A stretch of DNA of 64,000 nucleotides from contig NZ_PENS01000011.1 of assembly GCF_003144325.1 (NCBI RefSeq), positions 62,001-126,000 of the forward strand, written 5' to 3'. Positions within the stretch are counted from its first letter, which is position 1; each line of letters opens with the position of its first letter. A program made the position numbers and the translations under genes. Under the pieces are notes generated by a model that had not been told where the DNA came from, made no database searches, and saw only the letters and a list, made by a program, of their open reading frames with translations. Below, in pieces: positions 37,913-46,852 of the stretch. Origin of the DNA: Proteus terrae (GTDB lineage: Bacteria > Pseudomonadota > Gammaproteobacteria > Enterobacterales > Enterobacteriaceae).

Positions 37913-39436
37913 TTAAAATAGATATTTAAAGCGGATACGGGCACCGTAACGATCTTTATCACTACTATGTACATTAATATCGCCTTTACCATCTATACGC
38001 GAATAATAAGCACCTAAATAGGTTTTAAAATTATCCATATCTAAAATATTTGGTAATTCATAAGAAGTAAATACAGTGTTGATATTGTACTTGCCAGGAT
38101 TGAGCGTTAAATAGGTATCATTTTGACCACTGCTATTTTCGCTTTTTTGATAGTAAGCTTTGATATCATTATGAGCATAAATATAACCAAGTTGAAATTT
38201 GTGCCATAAGACATTACTACCAATAGAAAAATCATTTTCACCTTTAGCATCAAGATAAGCAGCACTTAAATTTGCAACAATACCGTTAATAGGATCATCA
38301 GCTAAAGTGTCCCATTTTACAGTTAAGCCATAACCTGTACGTCGCGATTGATCTTGAAATTTTCCATTTTCATCATCATAGCCATAGGCTTTACTTATTA
38401 CGTTTGCGTCTATAGCACCTGCAATTGTTAAGTTATCTTTTTGCCATGCAACAACAGGTCGCATATAAATAACATTTTTACGATTATCAAGTTTACGCCC
38501 GTGATACTCACCATCTTTGAAAACAGAAGTTCCATCTTCAACTAAAGCATTTAGCTCAAAATACCAGTCGTTATAGCGTGTATTAACCATCATGCTACCA
38601 CCATCACTACTACGACCTCGCCCTTCTTTCATCATATAGATATAGCCAAAACCGTCACCATATAAATCATTTGCTGTATTACCTGAATACTCAACAAATG
38701 TATCTTGATTTAGTGGGAACATGTCGTAAGCTTCATAACGACCTATTTTATATTGCCATTTATCACGTTGACCAAAGTAGAAAACAGCATCATCTAGATT
38801 CATTTTACCCGTCATGTCAGCCATTGGCTGAGCACGAAAACCAGCATAATTACCGTTTTTTAATTCTCGTTCACCATCCACACCAATTAAAATACGCCCG
38901 TTAAGTGACCATTTTTCATTATCATCAAAATTTTTTTGATTACCAGGCATCATTCTCATCGATGTTAGTTGCCCTTTCTTACTAGCAGCATCGATATTAT
39001 ATTCCACGTCACCGTACAATTTGAGATCACCCCAATTTGTATTGGTAGAGAAAAAACCTGTACCTTCTTTATTTTTCGTACTAGCAAACTGAGAGGATTG
39101 TTTTTGTTGGATTTCATTAAGTTGAGTTTGTGCAATGTTTACTTTTGCTTGTGCCTCATCAGATTGCATTTCTAATATAGCAATGCGTTGCTCCATGTTG
39201 GCGGTTGTAACATGATTCATTGCTTTCTTTTCTTGAGATAAGCTGTTGGAATTAATTAATTGCTCAAGGCGAGCCGCTTTTTGTTCTGCTGCGGTGGCTC
39301 TAGCCTCCGCGGCGGCTGCACGTTGTTCAAGGCTATTTAACCTTGCTTCTATTGCACTTATGTCAGTTTGTGCGTTTGAGCAAAATGGCGTAGCGAGTAT
39401 TAAACTTATCACAACAGATAATGCTTTTACTTTCAT
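37913..39436 (-). CDS. Glycoporin-like outer membrane protein with N-terminal coiled coil
   Basis: This 507-residue protein has a signal peptide ending near FCSNA, then a heptad-rich segment (about 28-115: IEARLNSLEQRAAAAEARAT and repeats), then a beta-rich barrel ending in the outer-membrane signature RIRFKYLF. The N-terminal coiled coil plus barrel recalls sugar porins such as ScrY and RafY, whose helical extension projects into the periplasm. The substrate is unproven and no sugar operon adjoins. It may be controlled by its long upstream region. Confidence 0.7.
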   Translation of the reverse strand: MKVKALSVVISLILATPFCSNAQTDISAIEARLNSLEQRAAAAEARATAAEQKAARLEQLINSNSLSQEKKAMNHVTTANMEQRIAILEMQSDEAQAKVNIAQTQLNEIQQKQSSQFASTKNKEGTGFFSTNTNWGDLKLYGDVEYNIDAASKKGQLTSMRMMPGNQKNFDDNEKWSLNGRILIGVDGERELKNGNYAGFRAQPMADMTGKMNLDDAVFYFGQRDKWQYKIGRYEAYDMFPLNQDTFVEYSGNTANDLYGDGFGYIYMMKEGRGRSSDGGSMMVNTRYNDWYFELNALVEDGTSVFKDGEYHGRKLDNRKNVIYMRPVVAWQKDNLTIAGAIDANVISKAYGYDDENGKFQDQSRRTGYGLTVKWDTLADDPINGIVANLSAAYLDAKGENDFSIGSNVLWHKFQLGYIYAHNDIKAYYQKSENSSGQNDTYLTLNPGKYNINTVFTSYELPNILDMDNFKTYLGAYYSRIDGKGDINVHSSDKDRYGARIRFKYLF

Positions 39437-40132
39437 TTGAATATTCCTAAATTAGCAAATGTTGGTTCAACAGGTACGGCAAATACAGAACAATCGATTT
39501 GGTTAATTGATTGTTCTATCTAATGAGCGTATTGTTATTTTTATTCGATAATATTATATAAATATCAATCGGTTATTCGCATCGTTATTTCTATTCTTAA
39601 CAATAAATAAACCCATATCTTCATTACCTTGCCATTATTTTTACTGATTAACTTTCAGTATCATAAGTAAGGCTATGTTTGAACTGAGGTACTTATTCTC
39701 GTTTAAGTACTTACAAACATTTATTATTTTGATTTGGTATTTAATTTATTGTTATTTCAGCATATCTCTGGTTTAAGTTTTCAAATTTTTTAATGGGTTC
39801 ACTAGCCTAAATAAAATAATCGTTAACATGGAACATTTCCACAATCATTTGTGATTTTTTTGATATTGGTACAATAACCTAAGAAAAAAGACACAAATGA
39901 CCATCAAAAATGGGAATATAGAAAGGAAATAAAGTGATTTATTAAGTAAGGTTTAAACTAAGCAAAAGAGAGTTAAGATCTGAAGAGAATAATTTTATAA
40001 CGGTGTTATTAGCTTCTATCATTTAGACACCTTGCTATAAGGGTAAGCTAATACGGTGGAAGGAGAATAAATAAAATGAGAAAGGAGAAGAACTGACAGA
40101 GGTCATATCATTATAACCTCCGTCCATCATTA
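39437..40132. other. 696-base stretch between the small coupled gene and the porin gene
   Basis: The porin promoter must lie here. I see no gene with a credible ribosome-binding site and length; a six-codon frame near 40076 (AAGGAG upstream) is too short to support. No repeat or terminator stands out. Confidence 0.6.
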
Positions 40133-40288
40133 TCATATTCTGCCAGGTTTACGTAACGCTCTACGAAAGTAAGAAACTGGCATTTTAGGGCAAATTTGTT
40201 CTTTTACTGCTGGATTATTCTCCAAATCATCTTTGTCTATTTTATTATTTCTTCTTGAATTTTGTAGCTGAGTATCTGTTTTATTCAT
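40133..40288 (-). CDS. Small protein coupled to the YqjI-like regulator
   Basis: This is a 51-residue product. Its ATG overlaps the last codons of the PadR-type gene (GATGAATAA), with AGGA eight bases upstream inside that gene, so translation is probably coupled. The N-terminal half is polar; the end reads QICPKMPVSYFRRALRKPG. It has one Cys and no membrane segment. I do not recognise it. Position suggests a link with metal homeostasis. Confidence 0.5.
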   Translation of the reverse strand: MNKTDTQLQNSRRNNKIDKDDLENNPAVKEQICPKMPVSYFRRALRKPGRI

Positions 40289-41147
40289 CTTCCCTTTCCT
40301 CTGAGATCAATGCCTCATTAATAGCTTCAATTTTCTCAACTGCTTCATTAAGAATAGAAGCAATACGTCCTGCTCTTTCCACAGAGAGCTCTTTTAACAC
40401 TAATTTATGGCGTAAAACTGCTTTTAATTTACCAACAGCAGATTCAATTTCCTCAGAAACACCACCTGTGTTTTGAGATAAATCTCTTGCGTAAGCCAGT
40501 TTTCTTTGAATATTGGTATCTATTTCCTGATGTTCTGCTAAAAATGCAGCACCCTCAGGTGTAATGCTGTAGTTTTTACGGCCTTTTTCAGCAATCGTAG
40601 CAAGTAATAGATCTTGCTCTTCAAGTAGTGTTAGCGTTGGATAAATAACGCCTGGGCTAGGTACATATAATCCTGAAGAAGCCTCATCTATTTCTTTAAT
40701 AATTTCATAACCATGACTTGGTTTTTTCGAGATCATGCTAAGTAACAGAACTCGTAAATCACCGTGATCAAACATACGTTTTAATTGGCGACCTTGACCT
40801 TTTCCTCTGCTACCACATCCACGACCACGTTGTTTACCGCGCCCTTCAGGACCATGTTCTCCATGGCAGCATTCACCACGTCCTTCGTGTCCATGACCAT
40901 GTTCGCCATGACGACATTCTCCACGACCTTCATGTTCATGACCGTGTTCTCCATGGCAGCATTCACCACGTTCTTCGTGCCCATGGCCATGTTCGCCATG
41001 ACAACAATGTTCACCATGATGTTCTTGGTGTTGGCTATGTTTACCTTTACCACCACAACGCCCTTTTCCGTGGCCATGTCCATGACCACCACGTTCGCCA
41101 TTTTCAGCACGCTGTTGATAAAGTGAGTTTAATGCTCGAATCATCAT
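40281..41147 (-). CDS. yqjI: PadR-family metal-responsive repressor with an expanded His/Cys/Gly repeat region, YqjI-like
   Basis: This is a 288-residue protein. Residues about 20-120 are repeats of a unit like HGEHGHGHEGRGECC, rich in His, Cys and Gly, which should bind transition metals. The C-terminal part is a PadR winged helix (SHGYEIIKEIDEASSGLYVPSPGVIYPTL) plus a helical dimerisation tail. E. coli YqjI has the same plan with a shorter metal-binding region and is a nickel-responsive repressor of the ferric reductase gene yqjH and of itself. No yqjH adjoins here. GAGGG lies seven bases before the ATG. Confidence 0.85.
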   Translation of the reverse strand: MMIRALNSLYQQRAENGERGGHGHGHGKGRCGGKGKHSQHQEHHGEHCCHGEHGHGHEERGECCHGEHGHEHEGRGECRHGEHGHGHEGRGECCHGEHGPEGRGKQRGRGCGSRGKGQGRQLKRMFDHGDLRVLLLSMISKKPSHGYEIIKEIDEASSGLYVPSPGVIYPTLTLLEEQDLLLATIAEKGRKNYSITPEGAAFLAEHQEIDTNIQRKLAYARDLSQNTGGVSEEIESAVGKLKAVLRHKLVLKELSVERAGRIASILNEAVEKIEAINEALISEEREDE

Positions 41148-41164
41148 AAATATTCCCTCATTGT

Positions 41165-41251
41165 TTTAGATATATCGAATTTATGTAATGTAATATAATC
41201 CGATATATCTAAATGATCAAGTTTTAGATATATCTAAATACATATCTAAAT
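41165..41251. promoter_or_regulatory. Palindromic operator cluster upstream of the YqjI-like gene
   Basis: TTTAGATATATCG (41165-41177) is inverted as CGATATATCTAAA (41201-41213), and TTTAGATATATCTAAA (41223-41238) is itself a perfect 16-base palindrome. A further ATATCTAAA half-site follows at 41242. The sites sit 18 to about 100 bases before the ATG, as expected for autoregulation by the PadR-type repressor. Confidence 0.75.
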
Positions 41252-41311
41252 CGATTCTTTCACTAACAATATGATTTATTTATGATTAAACTTTAAAATC
41301 ACTGACTCAAT

Positions 41312-41326
41312 TATGAATGATTCTCA
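41312..41326. promoter_or_regulatory. Candidate Fur box
   Basis: TATGAATGATTCTCA matches 10 of 12 defined positions of the 7-1-7 Fur consensus (TGAnAATnATTnTCA). No iron-uptake gene begins downstream on the plus strand, so its target is unclear; it could influence the YqjI-like gene. Confidence 0.4.
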
Positions 41327-41477
41327 TTCTCTAGCTTGCTTTTATGTGCTATCAGTGAAAATAAAAGAAGGTAATTAATAGAGAAGAATAAAAACAGATA
41401 TTGTTAGCTTAAAATTCATACGAAACAATTAACCATCCTTAGAACAAAATAAGTGACACTGTCACTTATCGCTATTT

Positions 41478-41523
41478 AAAAAAAGCGAAGATAATGAGTA
41501 ATAACCTCACTACTTCGCTTTTT
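41478..41523 (-). terminator. Terminator after the decarboxylase-like gene
   Basis: AAAAAGCGAAG and CTTCGCTTTTT form an 11-base stem around a 22-base loop, with a T tract at the end on the minus strand. It lies about 50 bases beyond the stop codon. Confidence 0.75.
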
Positions 41524-41571
41524 AACAAAATTTATTTTAATTGTAGGAAATATAACAAAAACGAGATATCG

Positions 41572-43413
41572 CTACTTATTATCTAATGCTGATAAAACCA
41601 CTTTCTTAATATATTGATATCCAGCCTCAATTTGTTGTTCATCACAGGTTTCAGTACTTTTTATAGTCAACTGTAACAAATTTAAGTGTTTGATAGTTTC
41701 CCACTCATTGTTATCAAAATTGCACTCAGAACAAAACTGTGCTGGTGCATTATCACTATTGCGAGCACAAAGCGTTAACAAACTTAAATCTTGTTTATGA
41801 TGACTTTTTATAACCAAGTTTTCATAGATTGTTTTATTAAGGTCATTTTGCGTTTCTAAATCCTTATTTCCTTTTCTTACAATCGCAAAATTTAATTTAT
41901 TAAAATCAGATGCAGATAAAACACGAATATAATAGTGCTCACCTTCTTTTTCGAAAGCCGTTGCTTGATTAAAAAACTGCTCAAGTTTGACGCGCGTTTC
42001 CCATTGAATTTGTGCATATTTTCCATATCCAGATGAAGTAAAAGGATAGAGTTGATGCACACTCCACATCGACGCTACTGCTGGTGCGGATTGAATACCA
42101 TCAATTTTAGGAACATCATCCGCTTGCTCTGGGCATAATCTAGGAGGATTTGTTAAAAAACGACTAATACGCGCATCTTTAATACATACAACACCCGTAG
42201 GATATGGTGAAAACCCAGCTTGAAACGGTTCAAAAGAGACTGAATCAGCGAGAGAAAGTTGTGCGATACTTTCATATATTTCGGGTGTCAACTCAAGTAA
42301 TGGTGCTTCTTTTTTTAATTTCTTACACAGAATCTGATAAGGGATAAGATCGTAGTTATCATCAAGAAATAAGCTTTTCATATAGCCAAATTGAGACGCA
42401 TCAATATGGATATAAAATGAATTGTTGTATTTTTCTTCGCACTCTTTTCTTAGTTCAAAAAGTGGCTTTAACTTATCAACACAACCATAAGACGGTGCAC
42501 CCAATATTCCTATAACGCCAAGAATGGGCTCACCTTGTTCAATCAGACGAAAAACAATACTGCGTGTTTTTTCAATATCAGTTTTAAATGTTTCATCAAT
42601 AGGCAATGCAATAAGGTTGTCATACCCTAACCCTAGGATATCCATTGCTTTTTTCCAAAATTCAAACCGAGATACAGGAACAAGTAGTTTTCCTAAATGC
42701 ATTGTTTTTGTCATGCCCGTTCCTCGGCATGTTAAATGACTAACATCATCAAAAATCCCACGATCATTGAGTTGTTCGCTTATTGCTAAAATATCTGTGA
42801 CAGGCATATTGAATAACTCAAATGCTTTTTTATCTGCAACCAAATCTCGTGATTTTGGGTGGCGAGCAACTGCCATAGGTAATGTTTTTAAATTTCTGAG
42901 CGCCCATAATATTTCATAGCAAGCAAGAGTATGGCTTGTTGTGATATGACCAAATGCATCTTCGGATGAAAAACCAATCAACCTACAGAGATCATCTGTA
43001 ATTTTCTTTTCTTGTTCTTTTAATAAGGGTGAATAGTTATTAAAAACATTATCTGAATTATAAACTAATGCAGAAAGGTAGCCGAATTTCGCCAATTGCA
43101 TCACTTGTGACTGATGATGGGAAAAATAAGGTTCAATATCAGATTGACTATAACTATTTTGCTGTTTTAAAGTCTCTAAAATACATTCATAAGCATTATC
43201 TACTGCTTTTTTTTCAATAGTATTACTTTTTATTTTAGCGTCTAAACTCTCGCTATTATTTCTTTTCACTTTATTTTCTTTAGGAAAAGAATACTCACTA
43301 TTCATTAATATTTTTGCCATCTCTCGATGATAACATGTAAGGGTATCAACGGTTCGGGTATGGTATACACGCTCTGTAGCACTCAGACAGGTTTGTTTGT
43401 AATTTGCCATCAT
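41572..43413 (-). CDS. Group II PLP-decarboxylase-fold protein lacking the cofactor lysine
   Basis: This 613-residue protein resembles bacterial tyrosine/glutamate-type decarboxylases in size and order of motifs (HIDASQFGY near 336-344 for the usual HVDAA-GGY; LADSVSFEPFQAGFSPYPTG for the usual ADSV-DPHK-GY-PYP-G). At the PHK position it reads P396-F397-Q398, so the lysine that forms the Schiff base with pyridoxal phosphate is replaced. The cofactor-binding GGT block is also altered (TTSHTLACYEI). It is full length with no frameshift, so it is probably expressed as a non-enzymatic or differently acting homologue. Confidence 0.7.
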   Translation of the reverse strand: MMANYKQTCLSATERVYHTRTVDTLTCYHREMAKILMNSEYSFPKENKVKRNNSESLDAKIKSNTIEKKAVDNAYECILETLKQQNSYSQSDIEPYFSHHQSQVMQLAKFGYLSALVYNSDNVFNNYSPLLKEQEKKITDDLCRLIGFSSEDAFGHITTSHTLACYEILWALRNLKTLPMAVARHPKSRDLVADKKAFELFNMPVTDILAISEQLNDRGIFDDVSHLTCRGTGMTKTMHLGKLLVPVSRFEFWKKAMDILGLGYDNLIALPIDETFKTDIEKTRSIVFRLIEQGEPILGVIGILGAPSYGCVDKLKPLFELRKECEEKYNNSFYIHIDASQFGYMKSLFLDDNYDLIPYQILCKKLKKEAPLLELTPEIYESIAQLSLADSVSFEPFQAGFSPYPTGVVCIKDARISRFLTNPPRLCPEQADDVPKIDGIQSAPAVASMWSVHQLYPFTSSGYGKYAQIQWETRVKLEQFFNQATAFEKEGEHYYIRVLSASDFNKLNFAIVRKGNKDLETQNDLNKTIYENLVIKSHHKQDLSLLTLCARNSDNAPAQFCSECNFDNNEWETIKHLNLLQLTIKSTETCDEQQIEAGYQYIKKVVLSALDNK

Positions 43414-43926
43414 CGCACCTATATATAAATTTTTATTATCTGTTTTAATGAGAATTATGTTTACTGATCGTTAATAATTAACCTTTATTCAAATGATATA
43501 CTACATGATGAGTAAGAATCCTCTTTATTTTATTGATATTAGTTAATATTTTCCCAATTTAATTTAAGTAACTGACACTTTGAGGATAAATGATTTAGCT
43601 TTATTTGTTAGTTTCTTTAACTTATTATCAATTTTGATTTAAGTTATATTTCTGTAAATATGATATTATTTTTGCTAAGGTCAATACTTAAACCTACCCT
43701 AATTAGAATCAATGAATAATTCTATCGCTTAATATCTATTATAAAGAATAGATGTCAAATTACTTATCTAAAATAGGAGTTTATTTATTTAAATGTAATT
43801 CATTTTTTCTTCAATATATAAAAAAACACATGAAATATTGAACATGTGTTTTTCGGAATATTCGCTTTTTAGGAAAGGAAATAATTTCTTACTCTTATAT
43901 CAAATAAGTTTTAATTGCTCTTATTT
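43414..43926. other. Gene-free stretch between the quinone oxidoreductase and decarboxylase-like genes
   Basis: It is AT-rich and holds the decarboxylase-like promoter region and the hairpin at 43822-43853. I see no gene or repeat beyond that. Confidence 0.6.
43822..43858 (-). terminator. Terminator after the quinone oxidoreductase gene
   Basis: AAAAACACATG and CATGTGTTTTT form an 11-base stem with a ten-base loop; on the minus strand it ends in a T run. It lies 74 bases beyond the stop codon. Confidence 0.8.
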
Positions 43927-44949
43927 TTACTCTTTTTTGTTATAAGGTAAAATTTCAAGCATCACTTTACCAATTAAATCACCAGACTCCATTAGTTGAT
44001 GTGCTTTTCCCACTTCTTTTAATGGGAAAGTAGCATTAATGATGGGCTTAATTTTCCCTTCAGCAATAAGTGGCCACACTTGTTGTTTTAGTTCTTGCGC
44101 TATTTGTGCCTTTTCTTCTATTGAACGGGATCGCATCGTTGAACCAGTGTGAATTAAACGCTTAATCATCATTGGCATCATATTTAAATTTTTAGGCATT
44201 CCTTTCATCATGCCCACTTGTATAACTCGCCCAAATTTGCCGGCAACTTGATAATTCTTTTCTACGTAATCCCCACCAATAATATCAAGGATGACATCAA
44301 TGCCTTTCCCTTCAGTTAAAATAGGAATTTCTTTAGCAAAATCAACTTGTTTGTAGTTAATGATATAATCAGCGCCAAGATCACGAGCTACGGCCGCTTT
44401 TTCTTCAGAGCCAACCGTTGTATAAACTGTCGCACCTATTGTATGAGCCAGCATTATGGCTGTTGAACCAATTCCCGAGGTTCCGCCATGAATAAGAACA
44501 GATTCACCTTGTGTTAGTTTTCCTAACTGGAATAAATTAGCCCAGACAGTAAAAAAATTCTCGGGCAATGCGGCTGCTTCAATATCCGTTAAATTCATTG
44601 ACGGTAGTGCGATGTCTTCATGCGCAATACAATATTGAGCATAACCACCACCAGCAACTAAAGCACAAACTCTATCTCCCAGTTGCCATTTAGTGCAGTT
44701 TTCACCTAATGCGATAACTTCTCCAGCAACTTCAAGACCAGGAATAGGTGAAGCATCAGCTGGTGGCGGATAACTACCTTGACGTTGAAAAATATCAGGG
44801 CGATTAACACCAGAAGCGCCAACTTTGATCAAAAGATAATGTGGGGGAAGTGGAGGTATCGGTGATAATTGAGGTTGTAATTTATCTATATCACCTGGCT
44901 CTGTGATGGCAATTTCTAACATATTTGCAGGTAAAACAGTTGTTTTCAT
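43927..44949 (-). CDS. NAD(P)H quinone oxidoreductase of the MDR superfamily
   Basis: This protein of about 340 residues has the medium-chain dehydrogenase fold. The N-terminal domain has GVNRPDIFQRQGSYPPP and PGLEVAGEV; the nucleotide-binding loop is VLIHGGTSGIGSTAIMLAHTIGA near residue 145. It lacks the zinc-binding residues of alcohol dehydrogenases, so it is likely a quinone or enone reductase, close to the PIG3-type group. Two adjacent ATG codons occur; the second, six bases after GGGAG, is preferred. It is monocistronic. Confidence 0.85.
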   Translation of the reverse strand: MKTTVLPANMLEIAITEPGDIDKLQPQLSPIPPLPPHYLLIKVGASGVNRPDIFQRQGSYPPPADASPIPGLEVAGEVIALGENCTKWQLGDRVCALVAGGGYAQYCIAHEDIALPSMNLTDIEAAALPENFFTVWANLFQLGKLTQGESVLIHGGTSGIGSTAIMLAHTIGATVYTTVGSEEKAAVARDLGADYIINYKQVDFAKEIPILTEGKGIDVILDIIGGDYVEKNYQVAGKFGRVIQVGMMKGMPKNLNMMPMMIKRLIHTGSTMRSRSIEEKAQIAQELKQQVWPLIAEGKIKPIINATFPLKEVGKAHQLMESGDLIGKVMLEILPYNKKE

Positions 44950-45080
44950 CATATGCTCCCATTTTATTTAGCCACACTCGGAATTTAATGATAAATAAGA
45001 AAAATCAACACCCTATTTCTGATTTTAATCAGGGTATTGGCTTATGAAGCAATAAATAACTTAAGTGTATTTGAGAGAGA

Positions 45081-45965
45081 TTATAACCAACCTTGCTTCT
45101 GATGTTGTATGCAAATCGGGCACAATTTTGCTTCTGGCGTCCATGATAAAAAAGCTAAACGGCATTTTTCACAGTGAGCATTATAATAATGATAGTGTGT
45201 GGGTTCGTTATTTTTAGCAACTTGTTCATTAACATGAATAGATTTAGGAAAACAAACTACTTCACAACTCATGCAACCTGTACAGCGCTTTTCATCAAGT
45301 GTAAATATATTATTTTCAAGTTCAATAGCTCCTTCATCACACACTTTGGCACAGGCAGAACAAAGAATACAACTGTCTTTATCTAGCTGAATTTGAAACC
45401 AACTGTCTTCAGGATAAAGTTGTTTTCTTGCATTTAATCCTGTTCTTACTTGATTTTTATTGAGTGGCTTCTCATCCAGTTTTTGACGAAAAAGCATAAA
45501 GCGACGCCCACTATCAATATCAGTAGGTTCTGTGATAACCAATTGCCAAATAGGCTCTTGTAACGTTTTTAATTGAAGATTTAAGTTTGCTAAAACAGGA
45601 AGCCATTTATCCACTAAAGGCTGTGCTATCTTCATCCCTCTAATTTGATATTGGCGATGCCACACTAACAATTCTTCTGTACTTGCTAACGGTTCATCAT
45701 GATTAACAACAAGGTAATTATCTTGATGTGTTCTTTCATGAGGTGCGATATTTTCTATCGCATCAACGGGACAAGTAAATAGGCAATTACCACATTGAAA
45801 ACAGAGTTCATTGTCTATTCTTACATCTAAGTGAGCAAAAGTGATAGCGCCCACAGGGCAAACTTTGGAGCAACTATCACATAGGCTTTGTTTGAGGCGT
45901 TTTCTAACACATTTATCATTAATAATTGGTTCAGGAGGAAGATCCACCTTAATAAAACGCCTCAT
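45081..45965 (-). CDS. Polyferredoxin at the end of the second dms operon
   Basis: This 294-residue protein carries four ferredoxin-type Cys motifs: CDSCSKVCPVGAI, CFQCGNCLFTCPVDAI, CILCSACAKVCDEGAI and CTGCMSCEVVCFPKSI. A C-terminal zinc-ribbon-like pair (CEKCRLAF... LCPICI) follows. It resembles NapF/DmsB-type electron carriers or maturation factors. It lies 14 bases after the dmsC-like gene and takes the place where a chaperone gene might be, so it probably helps electron transfer to, or assembly of, the DmsA-like enzyme. Its exact role is unknown. Confidence 0.75.
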   Translation of the reverse strand: MRRFIKVDLPPEPIINDKCVRKRLKQSLCDSCSKVCPVGAITFAHLDVRIDNELCFQCGNCLFTCPVDAIENIAPHERTHQDNYLVVNHDEPLASTEELLVWHRQYQIRGMKIAQPLVDKWLPVLANLNLQLKTLQEPIWQLVITEPTDIDSGRRFMLFRQKLDEKPLNKNQVRTGLNARKQLYPEDSWFQIQLDKDSCILCSACAKVCDEGAIELENNIFTLDEKRCTGCMSCEVVCFPKSIHVNEQVAKNNEPTHYHYYNAHCEKCRLAFLSWTPEAKLCPICIQHQKQGWL

Positions 45966-45979
45966 ACATCACTACTCCA

Positions 45980-46852
45980 CTACTTAACAATAAAGAATGC
46001 AAAACGATTAAGAATTTCTGCAATCAGTATTATTGCGCTACTCGCTAAAACCATGCGCAATCCTGAAGTAAATACAGCATTGCGATATTTCCATACGCTG
46101 TATCCCATCATTAAAATACCAAAAACTGACATAAGCCATGCAAATATTCTTAATCCGAATGTTTCATTATACGCAATGATAGGCGTATGAGGGAACGTTA
46201 TTGCATCATTTGTTGAAATGACTGCTGACATCCATTCCAAATAGAACGGCTGTACAGCCATACGTATTGTTACCGCAAGGAAAACAACGACTAATGCACT
46301 TATTACAACCTTTTTTGCTAATTCACCATTCACAAATGCTTTAACACGAAACGCTGTTATTGATAGTGCAATAACCGCACCCGCTGCAAATAATGCCCCT
46401 ATAAACATAAAATAGGTATTTGCGTGCATCCATGTCAGCATTGAGGTGTTGTAATACAATGATGCCATACAGAATATATCGATAATGCCAAGTAAACCAA
46501 TAATTGCCAGTATGGTTCTATTCATATGCCCTTTTATCAAAATAATTAAGGTATAAAGGCATAATGCACCAAGATAAACTGCAGCAAATATGATTTCACG
46601 ACTTAGCCATGATGAAGATATATGGCGTAATGCATGAAAAGCATTCCATGGATATCCCATGTGTAAAGTTGAAGCTAATAATCCTAAGCAACCTAAAATA
46701 GCGGCTGTTAATAATACAGGACGCATAGCAACAGTTGCTCTTTGATTACCAATTTCTTTTTCTAGCCAGCAAAAATAAAGTGCGGTAAAAATTGTCACAC
46801 CCACAGAACTTTGGACGAACAAAGTAAAGGTAACTAATGGCCATTCACTCAT
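45980..46852 (-). CDS. dmsC: DMSO reductase membrane anchor subunit DmsC (second operon)
   Basis: This 290-residue protein has about eight membrane segments and begins MSEWPLVTFTLFVQSSVGV, the DmsC-type start. GLLASTLHMGYPWNAFHALRHISSSWLSREI matches the LHMG-P-NA/R-A motif of the family. It overlaps the dmsB-like gene by four bases (ATGA). It would anchor the enzyme and take electrons from menaquinol. Sequence differs substantially from the copy at 902-1759. Confidence 0.9.
   Translation of the reverse strand: MSEWPLVTFTLFVQSSVGVTIFTALYFCWLEKEIGNQRATVAMRPVLLTAAILGCLGLLASTLHMGYPWNAFHALRHISSSWLSREIIFAAVYLGALCLYTLIILIKGHMNRTILAIIGLLGIIDIFCMASLYYNTSMLTWMHANTYFMFIGALFAAGAVIALSITAFRVKAFVNGELAKKVVISALVVVFLAVTIRMAVQPFYLEWMSAVISTNDAITFPHTPIIAYNETFGLRIFAWLMSVFGILMMGYSVWKYRNAVFTSGLRMVLASSAIILIAEILNRFAFFIVK

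Larger units (their letters stand above)
41148..41571. other. Intergenic stretch with operators, a 21-base palindrome and a terminator
   Basis: Besides the operator cluster and Fur-like box, there is a perfect palindrome at 41449-41469 (ATAAGTGACA, C, TGTCACTTAT) and the decarboxylase-like terminator at 41478-41523. A 21-codon frame at about 41312-41377 lacks a good start site. No gene can be supported. Confidence 0.65.

Noticed and set aside
40840-41040. Tandem repeats that at first look like a repeat array
   Set aside because: The repeats are in frame inside the YqjI-like gene and encode a metal-binding domain; there is no spacer pattern as in CRISPR.
40781-41126. Long open frames on both strands across the His-rich repeats
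   Set aside because: They are shadows of the repetitive YqjI-like coding sequence; the proteins are low-complexity Met/Val- or Thr/Met-rich and no ribosome-binding site fits.
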